A DNA stretch of 64,000 bases from Callorhinus ursinus (GCF_003265705.1 NW_020312785.1:25578071-25642070); one strand, 5' to 3'; positions 12,315 through 24,743 are shown, counted from the first letter of the stretch. Notes: generated by a model from the letters alone, not told the origin. Numbers and translations are program-made.

Positions 12315-12955
12315 AATTAGAGGACAGGAAAAGTTGCAAACTAGAGATTTGACAAATAAAAAAATATCTGGGGTTTGTTTCAATTTGGTTCACTTGCCCA
12401 CACATCTTAAATCTACCTCTATGCTACTGCATGAATAAAACAATCCTCTTATTCAATTTTTTAATATTCACACTAGGATATCACCTACACATTGTGTGAA
12501 GGAGCAAATGTCTTAATGACTGAACCATAAACTTGAATTGAAGTTATAATTGAAGATTATAAAGATATAAAGACACTTTTAAAAGCTATCTAGTTATCCC
12601 AGATTGTTCAACATTCCAGAAAAGTAAGAACATCTCCTGTTTTTAAACAATTCTGGGATAGAAGCCAAATATTCTATTAGTTATTTAAAATGTTTAAGTA
12701 AAAATGGTGGGCTTAGGGCAATATTCAATTTCTCTCTGGTACAATATACAATGAAAACTTTTTTGTATATAAGAAATATTTATGATTTATGATACATGTA
12801 TAAAAAGTGTTTAACATAAAATATACAGTAATAAAGAAGTGTTTTATTCTTGAAAACCATAATTGTATAGTAAAAATTCCATTAAATTCAACTATCACTT
12901 AACAAACAGCTACCATAAGCTATAAAACTTTGCCAAGTTCTTAAAGGTAAACAAG
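12315..12955. other. unassigned AT-rich DNA
   Basis: AT-rich with several AATAAA-type words and no frame, repeat or RNA that I can name. Confidence 0.5.
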
Positions 12956-13289
12956 CAGGGTTGACCTTGAACAACACAGGGTTAAGGGTACCCATTCCTG
13001 TGGTAATCAAAATCCACTAATAACTTATGACTCCCCAAAAACTTAACCACCAATAGCCTACTATTGACTAGAAGCCTTACTGATAACAAAAACAGTTAAC
13101 ACATACTTTGTATGTTATATGTATTATACACTGTATTCTTACAATAAAATAAGTTAGGGACAAGAAAATATTATTAAGAAAGGCATAAGGAAAAGAAAAT
13201 ACACAAATAATACTGAATTATGTCTTTCAAAAAATCTTCATATAAATAGACCTACATAGTTCAAATCTGTGTTGTTCAAAGGTCAATTG
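12956..13289. repeat. Tigger2-like MITE (Tc1-mariner/pogo group)
   Basis: Imperfect terminal inverted repeats: left CAGGGTTGACCTTGAACAAC and right GTTGTTCAAAGGTCAATTG. A TA dinucleotide follows the right end, as expected for TA-targeting Tigger elements; the left TA is mutated. The interior is AT-rich and encodes no transposase, so this is a non-autonomous fossil of about 330 bases. Confidence 0.8.
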
Positions 13290-13291
13290 TA

Positions 13292-14159
13292 TAAGCAAGA
13301 TAAACTTTTTGCCCTTAGACATTGACAATAAAGTAAAGGAAGGAATACAAATTCATGAATAATCACAACACAATTACAAACAATAAACGTAACAAAGTAG
13401 TGCCAAATAATGTTATTCCTTCCAAACAGTAATTTAGTAATACTAAGAAACGTTAAGAAGTGTCCACAAAAAAAGATAAGTTCAATAGTTAAATAACTTT
13501 GGGAAATACTGGATGGCATATTTATAGAGACATCCACATCATCATATAAAAGCCTCTGGGAGGTTTGTCAGAAGAAACATCTATTAGGGTCTGCTTAACC
13601 CAACATTTTATAAAATAATTTGTACAAAGCACAGTTTCTTTCACAAGATTAAAATTTGTTGAGCTATCAAATCAGAAAAGATGTATTAGAGAACTTAATT
13701 TTCACTGAAAGATGAAAACAAGTATAATAGAGAAAGTACAACTTGAAGGGGATACTATACAATAGAGAAAATGTTCCTGTAAAGCAATGTAGACAGAGAC
13801 CACAGATGGTATAGGAAATACCAAGATTTAAAAAATTCAGGTCTTATCATGAGGCAGCCTGACAGAAGTATAAATACATGTGGGAAGCTCTTCCAGCAGA
13901 AGTAAAATCTCAGCAGTATAAGGCAAGTGCTTCTGAAATTTTAGGTTAAGGCCAGTGAATTCCAGGGGAAGGTATCTGGACTGTATTCTGTAGGCCATGT
14001 AGAGACACAGATGTTTTGTGAGAACATGATCAGAATAGTAGCTTAATATTGGAAGATGAAAAATAAAATGCACAAAATTAAAGTAGAAAGCAAGTTACAA
14101 AGTCCCAGAGAGCATAAGAACATTTATTCTAGAACCAAGTCTTGTGAAATATAAGCAAG
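13292..14159. other. unassigned AT-rich DNA
   Basis: No gene recognised. The part at 13930-14050 (GTAGGCCATGTAGAGA ... GAGAACATGATCAGA) resembles an old mammalian interspersed repeat that I cannot name with confidence. Confidence 0.4.
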
Positions 14160-14174
14160 TGCAGAGTTCCAACC

Positions 14175-14340
14175 AGATACCCTACTGGCCCCTTCACTTG
14201 GAGATAAAGGCCATGACCCTTGGCCTCACATAGTTAAGGCCCTTCACAAACTGACCCCTTTTTGCTTATTTAATAGCTACCCTTCTGTCACACACCCCTT
14301 CTCCTACAATCTACACTCCAATCTAACTGAATTACTCAGT
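14175..14340 (-). repeat. L2-like fragment
   Basis: The run 'AAGGCCCTTCACAAACTGACCCC' followed by a C-rich stretch with 'TCACACACCCCTTCTCC' is characteristic of the L2 LINE 3' region read in reverse. The ends are indistinct. Confidence 0.6.
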
Positions 14341-14537
14341 GTTAAGTCGTTTATCTATAAATCAGAAAGGAAATTAGGAATAGAGATTTAGATATAGAAG
14401 TAATCCACTTGAGATAGAAATAAGTTATGTGACATAAAATAACTCTTCCAAAAAAGTTACCCACAAAACATATCTGAATAAATTGTGGCATTTATAGTAA
14501 TTATAGCAGATATTATTCAATTATTACTTTTAGGATA

Positions 14538-14772
14538 GACCAGTTCTGGTCCTGGCTATCTCAGAGACTAGCCGAATTTGGTCATCTAGTTGCTAGCTCT
14601 GTGCTTCTGGAAAGGCCTTAACCCTTCCATGTCACAGCTTTCTTGATTCTTAAGTGGTGATCATGACAGAATTTATCTCCAGGGTTGTCATCAGGATTAA
14701 AGAGGTAATTGATATACATGCTTAGTGCAAGTTTTGACATATATCCTAAGTAGTCAATAAATATTAGATCTC
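14538..14772 (+). repeat. MIR SINE
   Basis: Recognisable MIR core and 3' part: 'CTAGTTGCTAGCTCTGTG', 'CCTTAACCCTTCCATGTC', 'CCAGGGTTGTCATCAGGATTAAAG', and the end 'TAAGTAGTCAATAAATATTA'. Heavily diverged, as expected for this old mammal-wide family. Confidence 0.85.
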
Positions 14773-14774
14773 AT

Positions 14775-16640
14775 TATCATTATAATATGGGTATCACTAC
14801 TTTCGTCTGGAAAATGGGTCTGTTGATTCACTGAGTTCCTCACAAAGGCATTTTTAATCTCAGATATCTACTATATGTGAAAGTTCTATTTATACTCTAA
14901 GATGCTACCTAAGTGGAAAATACTATGAGTATCACTTGACTGGTTTTTACTTCCATCTACAGTGACTCAATGAATCAAACTACTTCCCTCCTCTATCCTA
15001 ATTAATCAGGATTATTTGGCATGAAAATTGGATTTTCAAGTCTAGGTTTTGCTAACAGAAGCTTCTTTATTGGAAGAATGTTGGGGTAACACTGAGTTGA
15101 AGAAAAATCTGCAAATCCAGGGCTCTTCTAGAGGCCTCATTGACTATAAAACACATATTTAATCCAAGAAGGACTTTTACCACCTTTTCCCATATCATCT
15201 CTGCTTCTTATGTGGGTCACCTTCATTCATTTGGCCTTTTCCATGGAGACATGAAAGCTGGTAGCTCTGAGACTACATTCTCAGAATTTTAGGACCTGAA
15301 AAGAAAAAGGGGATTTCCCTGCCAACTATTATTCTTGGAAAACTCCAGATGAAAGAATTTGATTGTGTCTTGTATCACATTCTTTTTCATGTGTCATTCC
15401 ACTAATTCAGTAAATATTATAGGAAAACCTATTAAATTCCAGGTCATGTTCTCAGCCTACGTGTAAAGGAGTGAAGAAGATAGTCTATCTGTCTTATTTC
15501 TCTTTCTGTGTGTGTGTGTGTTTTGAATTACAATGGGGGAATCAGAGAACCATCAAGAAAAAAAATATATAGTTAAGTGAAAGTGCAATGAAGAGCTTAA
15601 TACAGAATAGTGTGTGACACAAAGAGGGTACTTTTAGATCACCAGAAGAATGGCAGCACCATACCGGGTCAGTTTAGTTGGGGTTTTCTGAAAGAAAGCG
15701 CATCAGAAACATAAAATTGAGGTGAAGAAGAAACAGTTCCCTCAAAGGAAAGGGGTGTGGTTATCTCCCATTTTGTTATCCCCACAGATAGGATGCTGAG
15801 TAAACAAAACAAAGATGTCCGTTACATCCTCTTGTTCTGGGTTTGTCACTAGCTCAGGTAAGTTCAAACTTCAGACAAGACACGATAAAATCCCAGGGTA
15901 ACATTACAGATGGCCTCCTGACTATCTTAGCTACAGATTTCAGCCACATAAGATGCTGCTTAGCCATTCCATTATTTCATAGTTTATAAAACAACCCTAA
16001 AGTTTCCAAGCCTTCTCACTCAGGAAGTAATAAACTTACTAAGCGGTAATCCTGAGAAATCATTTTACACTGGGAAATAAAAGTATATTCCTAAAAATGT
16101 ATGAAAAATCATTACATAGTAATGTATATGTTGGAATATATTTCTTGCACAACTAAAATTTTTAAAAAATGATCCTTGAGATAGGGGTTGAAGAAATAAA
16201 GCAAAATGAATCACCAAGCTACATTCAAATTTAGATACTACCAGTTATTCTGTACACATTTTTTTGAGGCTGCTAATAAACTTTCCACTTAAATTTTCAT
16301 TCTTTTTATGTGTTTTGTCTTTCTATTGATGGAGTTGCCAGAGTTTGGAGGTAATAGGAAGGATATAAAGAGAGACTGTTAATCATTCCCTCCTCAGTAT
16401 TGCTTCTCATCCTTGTACACAATCTTATTAAAACACTTCTTATACATTATTTTAATGTATTTGTTTATGGTTCTGTCTCCCCTACTGGCCAGGATGTTTA
16501 TTAGGGCTGGTATTATTCAGAGTTCTTTTTTTTAATCTTTAATTCTTCTCCTTCGAGAACGTTTCACCTTATAGAAACAAAATGGATGAAGCAAACTGAT
16601 CACTTATTTCACTTCTCAGCATAATGTCGGAAGAGTCATA
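14775..16640. other. unassigned DNA
   Basis: Mostly AT-rich, with a short (TG)n near 15507-15520. The block at 15640-15960 has a more balanced composition and a few CpGs and could be an old repeat or a conserved element. No gene was recognised. Confidence 0.4.
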
Positions 16641-17062
16641 AAACTGTTTCCCTTCATCAGGGGTGCAATGTGGCAATACGTGGGTGATCGGGCAGACTCA
16701 GCTCAGCCTTTCCAGCAATTTAATTGGATGCCATTGGGTGCTGTCTTGGTGGAGCATTTCCCATAAGAAAAGGATTCTTTTCTGTGACCTCCAATGTAGT
16801 GAAAACTATTTGGCTGAATTTCATCTTTTCCAGAAGAACAGATCCAAAGAGAAATTACAAAAGAAATGTAATAGCATTTTTACTCCTTCCTGCTGGAGGG
16901 ATTTGCAATGTGACTGCTTTAAAACTTACTATTTTGCAAAAGCCAATTTTCTTCAAGAGGCCGTTGGCACTCAAATCAGCAGCACAATAAACTTGCCAGA
17001 ATCAGACTATGTGTTGAATGATGGGAAAAAATCGCTGCAATTTTATAAAGCGGAATGACTCA
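16641..17062 (+). other. candidate conserved non-coding element
   Basis: A 420-base block of balanced composition, free of recognisable repeats, bounded by AT-rich DNA and by an (ATTT)n run at 17063-17095. Two overlapping frames (16663-17058, 131 codons; 16724-16990, 88 codons) stay open, which is unusual here, but neither protein resembles a family I know. Homeodomain-like words such as TTTAATTGGAT occur. It may be a deeply conserved enhancer or an old exon; neither is shown. Confidence 0.3.
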
Positions 17063-17225
17063 CTTTGCTATATTATTTATTTATTTATTTATTTTACTAT
17101 ATAATACATGTTAGAATTGAGATGAAATGGGTGTTTCTGGTTTAAGTTCAATGCTTACTCCACAATTTGGTGACACCCAAAAGCAAATACTCTATTATAC
17201 TTTCAGAATAGGTAGCATCATAAGG

Positions 17226-17350
17226 GTTGACTATTAAGACATCTGAGCCTGACAAGCCTGGATTCAATCCCCAGCTCTGTCACTTACTAGCTCTATAAAA
17301 TTAGGTCACTTCTCTTACTTCATTCTTTTTCTGAAAAATAAGAATGATAC
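17226..17350 (+). repeat. MIR SINE fragment
   Basis: The sequence 'GAGCCTGACAAGCCTGGATTCAATCCCCAGCTCTGTCACTTACTAGCT' matches the tRNA-like to core part of MIR, followed by decayed 'GGTCACTTCTCTTACTTCATT'. Confidence 0.85.
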
Positions 17351-17829
17351 ATATGTGTGTATCACTACATAAATATTTATATACATTAAGACACATTCCT
17401 AATATATGTTCATATATATGTATAGGTGTGCTGATAGGTCAATCCCAATTATATATTCAAAAACTGGTAAACATCCACCAGATTGGTCCACAGAGCCACT
17501 GGAACCACTGGACTTTAGCTATTATTGGACACTTGTGAACTGGATTTGCCCATTTGTCACCCACTCTCCACATAGCCCCATTCTAAGAGGAGGGCCATGA
17601 TGATACTTCAGTTCTTAATGTCAACTCAAACCCTGTGTGCAATAATCCTGGGAATATCTAAGCATTGCCCTTTCCTCAGTGAACAGTCACCTGAGCGATC
17701 CCCTTCCATGGCTGCCACACTTACCAATCACCATGTTATGAATTAGTTAATTACCTTTACCTGAAGTAACTACTTATTAAGTTTTGATGAAAATGTGCTT
17801 CAACTTCTGTTTCCCTGAAATCCAAAACC
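17351..17829. other. unassigned DNA
   Basis: No gene or repeat identified. AT-rich on the left, with more balanced composition from about 17430 to 17720. Confidence 0.45.
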
Positions 17830-17844
17830 ATGACTACCTTTTCT

Positions 17845-18038
17845 TTCCTTTTTTTTCTTTTAAGATTTTATTTATTTATTTGACAGAGAGATAGCACGAG
17901 TAGGCAGAGCGGCAGGCAGAGGGAGAAACAGGCTTCCCGCTGAGCAGGGAGCCCGACGCCGGGCTCCATCCCAGGACTTTGGGATCATGACTTGAGCCAA
18001 AGGCAGACGCTTCACCGACTGAGCCACCCAGGTGCCCC
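17845..18038 (-). repeat. CAN-SINE, full length
   Basis: Reverse orientation: T-rich tail with AAGATTTTATTTATTTATTTG, the GGGAGAAACAGGCTTCCCGC core and the inverted head GAGCCACCCAGGTGCCCC. The target-site duplication is ATGACTACCTTTTCT at about 17830-17844 and ATGACTACCTCTTCC at 18039-18053. Confidence 0.95.
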
Positions 18039-18053
18039 ATGACTACCTCTTCC

Positions 18054-20807
18054 TAATTCTCACTCCGTTTCCTTTCTTAATTATCAACTTGTATATATTT
18101 CAGGCTTCTAATCCCTCACCCCTCCCCTATATTTTGTTCCCAAACCTGGTTTAAGTTCCCCAGTCCTGGCCTCTCAGTGACATCACGATGTTCTATTCAT
18201 GGTTCCAGTCCAAATAAACATCACCAGCAAGAGTGTATCCCATAGCAACTAGCTAAAATGCCCACTTTTTCCTCTTCAAACTCTCTAAATCTTCCCCCCT
18301 ATTGCTGAACTTATTAGTATTCTTCTGTGGTATCAATAAATGTTTACTTCTCAACTTTCCAAGCCACTTATGTAGCTGTGCTTACATGTGGTTTTACAAA
18401 AGACATGGTCACCTATGTTCTTGTTTTCTTATTATAATTCCCTAAATGGATTTTTTTTTTTTTTTTAAGATTACCACCACCATCTACTTTGTTGTTGTTG
18501 TTCTGGATGACAAAACAAAAACTGGCTGAAAATTCAGAACACTGTGAGGCATTAGAAAATATATGACATTTAATTCTAACTGAATGCTCATTCTGCTCAA
18601 ATATTTTAAGCCCTAGCATACTCCCCTGAGTACTGTTTCATACTTTATGATTTTCTAAATCTTTGCAGTGGGCATAATAGTCACACAACATACAGATTTA
18701 GCATTCTGTTATCTTCCTTTTGAATTAAACTCTTTATCATCATGTCATGCCCTTCTTTAGATTTAGTTATGAGTTAGGGCAGGGCTCTATATTGGTAAGA
18801 CTCTATCAACTTCTGGTGCACCTTTGTTCTAAAGCATTACTTTTCTTCTTGAGCTTTTAATTGACATCTTACGGATATTTATCTCATCACTGCAAGATTG
18901 TAGGATACTGAGTTTTGCCCTTCAGAGGTTTTTAGCTCAGCTCTTTAGCATTTCACCTCACAGGTTTCAAAGTTTAAGGTCTTGAGGCTTAAAAAAAAAA
19001 AAAAAATGAGTATGTGTTTGAGGTCTCTCACATGCCTTCTCAGCCCCATATGAAGGCCAAAGAACCTCCTGGATCTCTATTCCTCAGCTGTGTTTTTTGA
19101 CCAGGACTATTCCTGGATTCTTAGGCTCTAAATAGCCCCAAAATAAATGTGTACCAGCAAAAATGAACTCTAAATCCCTAATGTCAATTCACCCTTACCT
19201 TCTATCTTATCTCATCTCTCTTGTACTCAAGTTCCTTCCCCCCAGGTGGGTGGGCCTTTGTTCCTAAGCACTGTGCAGCACTGGGTCATTTCACTCGCCC
19301 TTTGAGATTCAGAAAATGTCTGGTACAAAAAACTAACCATATATTCAAAGCCCTCCATTCTCAGCTGAAAAAACAAAACAAAACAAACAAAAACCGAAAA
19401 GCCCTCCAATTTCCAAATTTGTCATTTTAGCAACTCATACATAGCACCATTAAAATATTTGGTGATTTGGCTCTTGATCCAGGAGAGGCCTTTGGCTTGG
19501 TCCATGCTACTATCTACAGTCCATGTCCAGCACCAGCAAATTGCTTACACAGAAAAATAATAGCTGCCAATTTTCAGCTCACATATGAACAATTCTCCCT
19601 TCTCTGGGGCTTTTGTTCACTTTAGTCCTTCCACGGTTTCCACTGCTCTTGGCTTTAAAAATACAGTTTTTTGGAACATATCCAGGCTTCTCCAGTAGTT
19701 GTCAGACAAAGCATTGCCCTGCCAAGACCAACTACACCTAACTCAAAAGCAAGAGTTAGGTTTTGTCTTAATGTTCAATTTGTCCCTCTTGGCCTCTAGT
19801 TTTCTTTCCTGCAAGTTGAAATTTCTATCTGATCCTACTTAATACAACCTGAAAAAATATTTTCCTTCTGGCAAGGCTCACCTTGAGTTTTACTATCTCA
19901 AATACCGAATCAGTTATTCCACTAAGAATCCTCGTTCTTTTAGTAAAGAATAGCATGAGAGCAGTAGAGACCAAAATCTTAGCACTGAGGTTGTATTTCA
20001 GACTGTTTCATGGGACAGCTGGGAAAGTGCTACCAGAAACCCAATAATTATGAAAAATTATCCCTTGAAAAATTATGAGTTTGTGTTATTTCTAATTTGA
20101 TTACAAATATTACTATAATAAATTTATTGACATATTTCCTCCTTTCAATGAAATTTGATGTACTACTTTCTGATATAATGTATTGTTTAACTTACTACTC
20201 AATCTCCCCTTTTTTCTTCCTTTTAGTTCTTGAATTAAGTATCCAACTTGTCAAACTCATTTTAGTATCAATTACCCAGAAAATATTAAAAAAAAAACAA
20301 ACTGTTAGCCCTTCTCTGAAAGCAAATAATACAGACAAATAAATTCATTAACTTAAGTCATATTAAAGTCACAAACAAGGAAAAGTATAAGCAGACCAAT
20401 ATAACATTTTGATTTTGTTTTTTTGTTTTCCTAAAACTCGTCTTCTCTCTGTGACAATGCCATCATTTATAGGGTCAATTGCTCTGATCTGGAAGGATAA
20501 TAAGTATTCTTTTATCTCCTCAAGAAAGTCAAGTGATTGTTGTCCAGACTAGGTTCTTAATTAGGCTCCCTCAAGTGCCAGGAGACTGGAATGCTGTCTT
20601 CCTAGATATTTACATTTCCAAAGAATGAAGTACAGATCTGAGAGATATCTCTAGATCATAAGAGCCAGAGACAGTAGGCATTTGTCTAGTCCTTGGAAAA
20701 ATGTATTTACATTCCAAGAAGTTAGTATGAGATCAAAGGACATTTCCATCAAAGGAAGAAAGGTGTTTCCCTTCTTTCAGGAATCTCTCTGTATATATCT
20801 TTGGGGA

Positions 20808-20810
<3 letters not shown>
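18054..20810. other. unassigned intergenic or intronic DNA
   Basis: Contains T-runs and A-runs (18450-18468, 18990-19006), a TTG triplet run near 18490 and an AAACA run near 19370-19395. Frames are short and of chance type. No gene or clear transposon was recognised in 2.7 kb. Confidence 0.4.
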
Positions 20811-20853
<43 letters not shown>

Positions 20854-20965
20854 ACATATATTCTCAAATATATATACACACATATATATATATACACATA
20901 TATGTACATAGTTTTAAATGTGCATATATGTGTACATGTATGTTTATATTTATATGCATATATAT
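20811..20965. repeat. (CA)n microsatellite with degenerate TA/CA tail
   Basis: An uninterrupted CA run covers about 20811-20851, followed by an ATATAC/TATGTA-rich purine-pyrimidine alternating tract to about 20965. Long frames on both strands here (runs of HTHT or CVCV) are repeat artefacts. Confidence 0.95.
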
Positions 20966-20970
20966 GTATA

Positions 20971-21988
20971 TGCATACAAATTGGAAAAAAAGCCAACCAC
21001 CTGTTTTTGTCCTTTATCAATGAAGTACTGGCCACTTGTGTAGAAGATTTTTCCAGCTGAGTTTCATCATGTTACTAGAGGTAAGGTCTGGTGCAAGAAG
21101 GGCTGAAGCACTTATTATTTGCTACATGGTAATCAATTAGAAATACGTCTTTGACCCAGGGCATACTCAAGAATGCATGCAAGACAACAGCACTTTTAGA
21201 TGCTAACATATTTTATTTGTAGCTTAAAGTTTACATTATATTTAGGTACCTACAATATCAAAACACGTACAGGGGCATGGTATATGGTCTGCTGCACCAT
21301 ATTCTGATGTAGCTGTTCCAATGCAAGTTTTCTCCATTGATTATTGCCCTAAACACTCGGCTCATAAACTCTTATTTAGAGCTCCTAATGCCATTAGGTT
21401 TATGTGTATATGGTGTGTTGTGTATCCACTATACAGCAAAGCAATATAATGTGTGTATATATACACACACACAGAGTCTTCATAGTGCTACCCAGTTAGC
21501 ATCCTCACAACTTTAGTAATTTAAAAAATATTCTAAAACATGTTACTTGTTTTTTTTTTTTGTCCCCAAAGGTTGTAGACAGATACAATGCTACTATCCT
21601 CCACTTACTTCCTAGTTCAGACGCTACCAAATTTTAGACATAAGTCAACCTAAACGATTTCACTGTTTGTAGTCCTGAGGAGGAATAATCTTAAAATAAT
21701 TACATAAGCATTTTTTTTGAAACTCCACCTTATTCCTAAACTAAGAAAGGCATCTTCCCCTAAAGAAAATTACAATGGGTGGAGAAAAGTCAGGCAATAT
21801 ATTAGTTTGGTGCCTTGAGACTATCTCAATGTATTATATAGAGTAACACCAGAAATAAAGACACTTATAGTTATCAATTTCTCAGGTATGGATAAATCAT
21901 TTTATGCAGCCTGGCATCACATAGACATTTATATATCCATTTAATGAAATCAGAGGTTTCTTCTTGTACACTTCGTAAAATTTTTTAC
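20971..21988. other. unassigned DNA
   Basis: AT-rich with a short TATACACACACAC tract near 21455. No gene or named repeat was seen. Confidence 0.45.
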
Positions 21989-22613
21989 TGCCAATTGAAG
22001 AAATTCAGAACATGCCACTTCAAAACATGATGCTTTGGTATATTGATTATTTTCGTCTGAAGGCACTTGAAAAACAACAAATGCAGGGAGAGGCTTTCTC
22101 TAAACTCCCCTTATCTGCTTAAAGAAGGATCCTCCGAATAGAAATCAATTGTCATAAATCCCCTCCCAAAGTGTTTCATCAACCAGGGAAGTTTGACTCT
22201 TATCAAAAAAAGAAGTCAACACCATACCCACACAAATTGTCACAAATTATCATACACTCTATTCTTCTAAGGGCCCATTCATCGTCCCTAAAAGTAATTT
22301 ACACTCCCCTAAGTTACCCCTTCCTCTATTAAGGCAATATATAAGCTCTTAAATCTCACAGCTTTTTTGTGTGTGTGATTTTTGCTATTTTGTTTTTTTG
22401 TGTGTAATATTAAATATATTATGTGTAATATTGTGTGTAATATTAAAAATATTGTGTGTAATATTAAATGTGTGTAATATTAAGTGTGTGTAATATTAAA
22501 AATAAATAAATTTATAGACTTTTTCTCTTATTAATATTAAGGCCTATCAGTTTATTTCATAGACTCAGCTATGGAACCTAGGGTAGAAGGAAAGTCTTGC
22601 TCTCCCCTGCACA
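21989..22613 (+). repeat. ERV-type solo LTR with internal tandem repeat
   Basis: Starts about TGCCAATTGAAG. The left part 'CTTTGGTATATTGATTATTTT' aligns by eye with the LTRs at 6.68 kb and (inverted) 23.5 kb. A TATA-like CAATATATAAGCTC lies near 22335, the region 'GGCCTATCAGTTTATTTCATAGACTCAGC' marks the U5 side, and the end is near CTGCACA. The R region has been expanded by a tandem repeat (listed separately). No retroviral internal region is present. Confidence 0.55.
22397..22512. repeat. minisatellite with unit close to TGTGTAATATTAAA
   Basis: At least six imperfect copies of a 12-17 base unit (TGTGTAATATTAAA, TGTGTAATATTGTG, GTGTGTAATATTAAG) in tandem. It sits inside the LTR between its TATA-like word and its 3' end. 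Confidence 0.85.
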
Positions 22614-22631
22614 ATTAATAGTAGTAACCCT

Positions 22632-22829
22632 GGGGTGCCTGGGTGGCTCAGTCGTTAAGGGTCTGCCTTCGGCTCAGGTCATGATCCCGGGCTCCTGGGA
22701 TCGAGCCCCACATCAGGCTCCCTGCTCAGCTGGAAGCCTGCTTCTCCCTCTCCCACTCTCCCTGCTTGTGTTCCTGCTCTCACTGTGTCTCTCTCTCTGT
22801 CAAATAAATAAATAAAATCTTAAAAAAAA
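22632..22829 (+). repeat. CAN-SINE, full length
   Basis: Head GGGGTGCCTGGGTGGCTCAG, B-box-like GGGATCGAGCCCC, tail AAATAAATAAATAAAATC plus poly(A). The target-site duplication is AATAGTAGTAACCCT at 22617-22631 and AATAGTAGTATCCCT at 22830-22844. Confidence 0.96.
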
Positions 22830-22844
22830 AATAGTAGTATCCCT

Positions 22845-23484
22845 ATTTTTACTTTTATGCATAAAAGTGTTCAAATCCTCTCTGTGATGATGAGATAAAG
22901 CTTTCCAGCCCTTCCTTAAACTAGGTTTGATCCAATTTTCTACCACTCAGATCCTTGTTCCCAGAAAAGGAATTCTCAGATCCAGTTTGATTTGATACTC
23001 CCCATCACCTAAATGTGCCACAGGATTTTTTGTATCCTATTTTCTCACCGACTTTCTCCCAACCATGATGGCTTTCTCCAATTTCTTACACATTAAACTT
23101 CCTGTTTTAGAAACAAATTAGAGTAAACATTTGAGTTTTTGTAATTCAAATACCACTTCCCTTTCACCTTGTGGATGAACTTATATTTTCCTTAGGGAAT
23201 CATATATTCCCAACTCTCCCTTCACCGTGATTTAAATGGCACTACCCTCCCCCCGCCCCCTTAACTGAGGAAGGCCTTGGACTCAGCCATTTGCAACCCA
23301 CATGTTCCACTCTTCTGACTACAGATCAGTGATAGTCACATGACTCAAGTCAGTCTAATTATATATCCGTAGGATTGTAGCTGAGTAACCTGGAGGAAAG
23401 GATTTCTTTTTCTAATGTGCTTGGGAGTTCTGTGAATTTATGCCTGAAACTGTAAGGGATGAAATGTGGGAAAAGCTTGGTTGA
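22845..23484. other. unassigned DNA
   Basis: Balanced composition at 23180-23460 with a C-run near 23249-23260. It could belong to an old LTR or DNA transposon that I cannot name. No gene was seen. Confidence 0.4.
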
Positions 23485-24047
23485 TACTGTTGGATGGGAA
23501 ACATTTTTCTCTATCCATCAAAGTTCTTCTAGGTGGTCTAAGACCCAAATTGACATGAGACAGACTAACAGAAGAAAATCAAACAAAACTTTAATAACAT
23601 GTATATCTCCTGTATACATGGGAGAGATCCAGGAAAACTGAATAACTCCCCAAAATGGCTACAGCCATCACTTTAAATACTTCAGGTAAAGACAAAAGAA
23701 GATACTGGGGAAAAGAAGAAGAAGATGTAGGGGGTGAAGAGTCAGTTATGGCAGGTTACCAGGAAAAGCATAGGAAATAAGAGTAAGGTTTTTATGCAGA
23801 TTTAAGTCCATGCCTTTTCCATTGATAAGTTTTTAGAAATTTAAAGTCCTTCCCTGCTCCCTGGTACAGCTGTGAGGAGACATCCTTACAAATGGAGATC
23901 TCATGTACATATCTTTTACAAAAGGGTAGTTTATACTTGATTTTCAGAGTTTTTTTGTGTCTGCAGTTTCTTAAATATAATCAGCCTAAAATTACCGATA
24001 TGCCAAAGAAGTATAGCTTCTGGTGGCAAAATATGCAAACCTGTACA
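23485..24047 (-). repeat. ERV-type solo LTR (inverted relative of the 6.7 kb LTR)
   Basis: Read on the minus strand it begins about TGTACAGGTTTGCATATTTT, passes 'CTTTGGCATATCGGTAATTTT' and 'TTATTAAAGTTTTG' (a possible poly(A) signal), and ends with CTGTTAGTCTGTCTCATGTC, nearly the same as the end of the LTR at 6.68-7.35 kb. Boundaries are approximate and there is no internal viral region. Confidence 0.6.
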
Positions 24048-24557
24048 GTACAATGACAGTGAAGAAGTATGCAGAGAAAAGAGATTAAGTGAGAAAAGAT
24101 GAGGGAAAGAAAACTTGGGTTTTCAAGACCTGGTGAGAGCCCTAAAATCTAGCCTTGCTTGAAGCAATTTCTTTGCTTAAATATTTCTCCCCTGCATTTT
24201 TTCAATCAAGGGAGCCATCACATCCCACATCTCTTTGCCCTAAACCAAATGTTTAGAAGGAATACTTCCTGAATGATGCACACTTATCACATTTATATCA
24301 CATTAAGTATGATATATATTTTATCTTTATAAAATCAAGATTGCAGTTTTAAGATATAATTTCTTTTAGAGATTGCTTTAAAACATAAATACATAATAGT
24401 CCACTGAAATGGTTTATATCTGAAAGAAGTAGACATTGATAGATTTTATTTTCCTTTTATCTCATGATTCAAATTTTTAATTATGAAGTTACATTCATCT
24501 AATACAAAAGGGCATAACATATACTAATTTTTTACTATTAAAAGTAGGATTATGCTC

Positions 24558-24743
24558 GGGCGCCTGGGTGGCTCAGATGGTTAAGCGTCTGCCTTCGGCT
24601 CAGGTCATGATCCCAGGGTCCTGGGATCGAGTCCCGCATCAGGCTCCCTGCTCCTTGGGAGCCTCCTTCTCCCTCTGCTTCTCTCTCTCTCTCTCTCCCC
24701 CTCTGTCTCTCATGAATAAATAAATAAAATCTTAAAAAAAAAT
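24558..24743 (+). repeat. CAN-SINE, full length, young-looking
   Basis: Head GGGCGCCTGGGTGGCTCAG, 'GTCTGCCTTCGGCTCAGGTC', GGGATCGAGTCCC and (CT)n before the tail. The 18-base target-site duplication AAAAGTAGGATTATGCTC (24540-24557; one mismatch at 24744-24761) is among the longest and cleanest in the window. Confidence 0.97.

Noticed and set aside
20682..21035. Frames of 113 and 100 codons with HTHTHT / CVCVCV
   Set aside because: They cross a (CA)n/(TA)n dinucleotide tract; no family resemblance.
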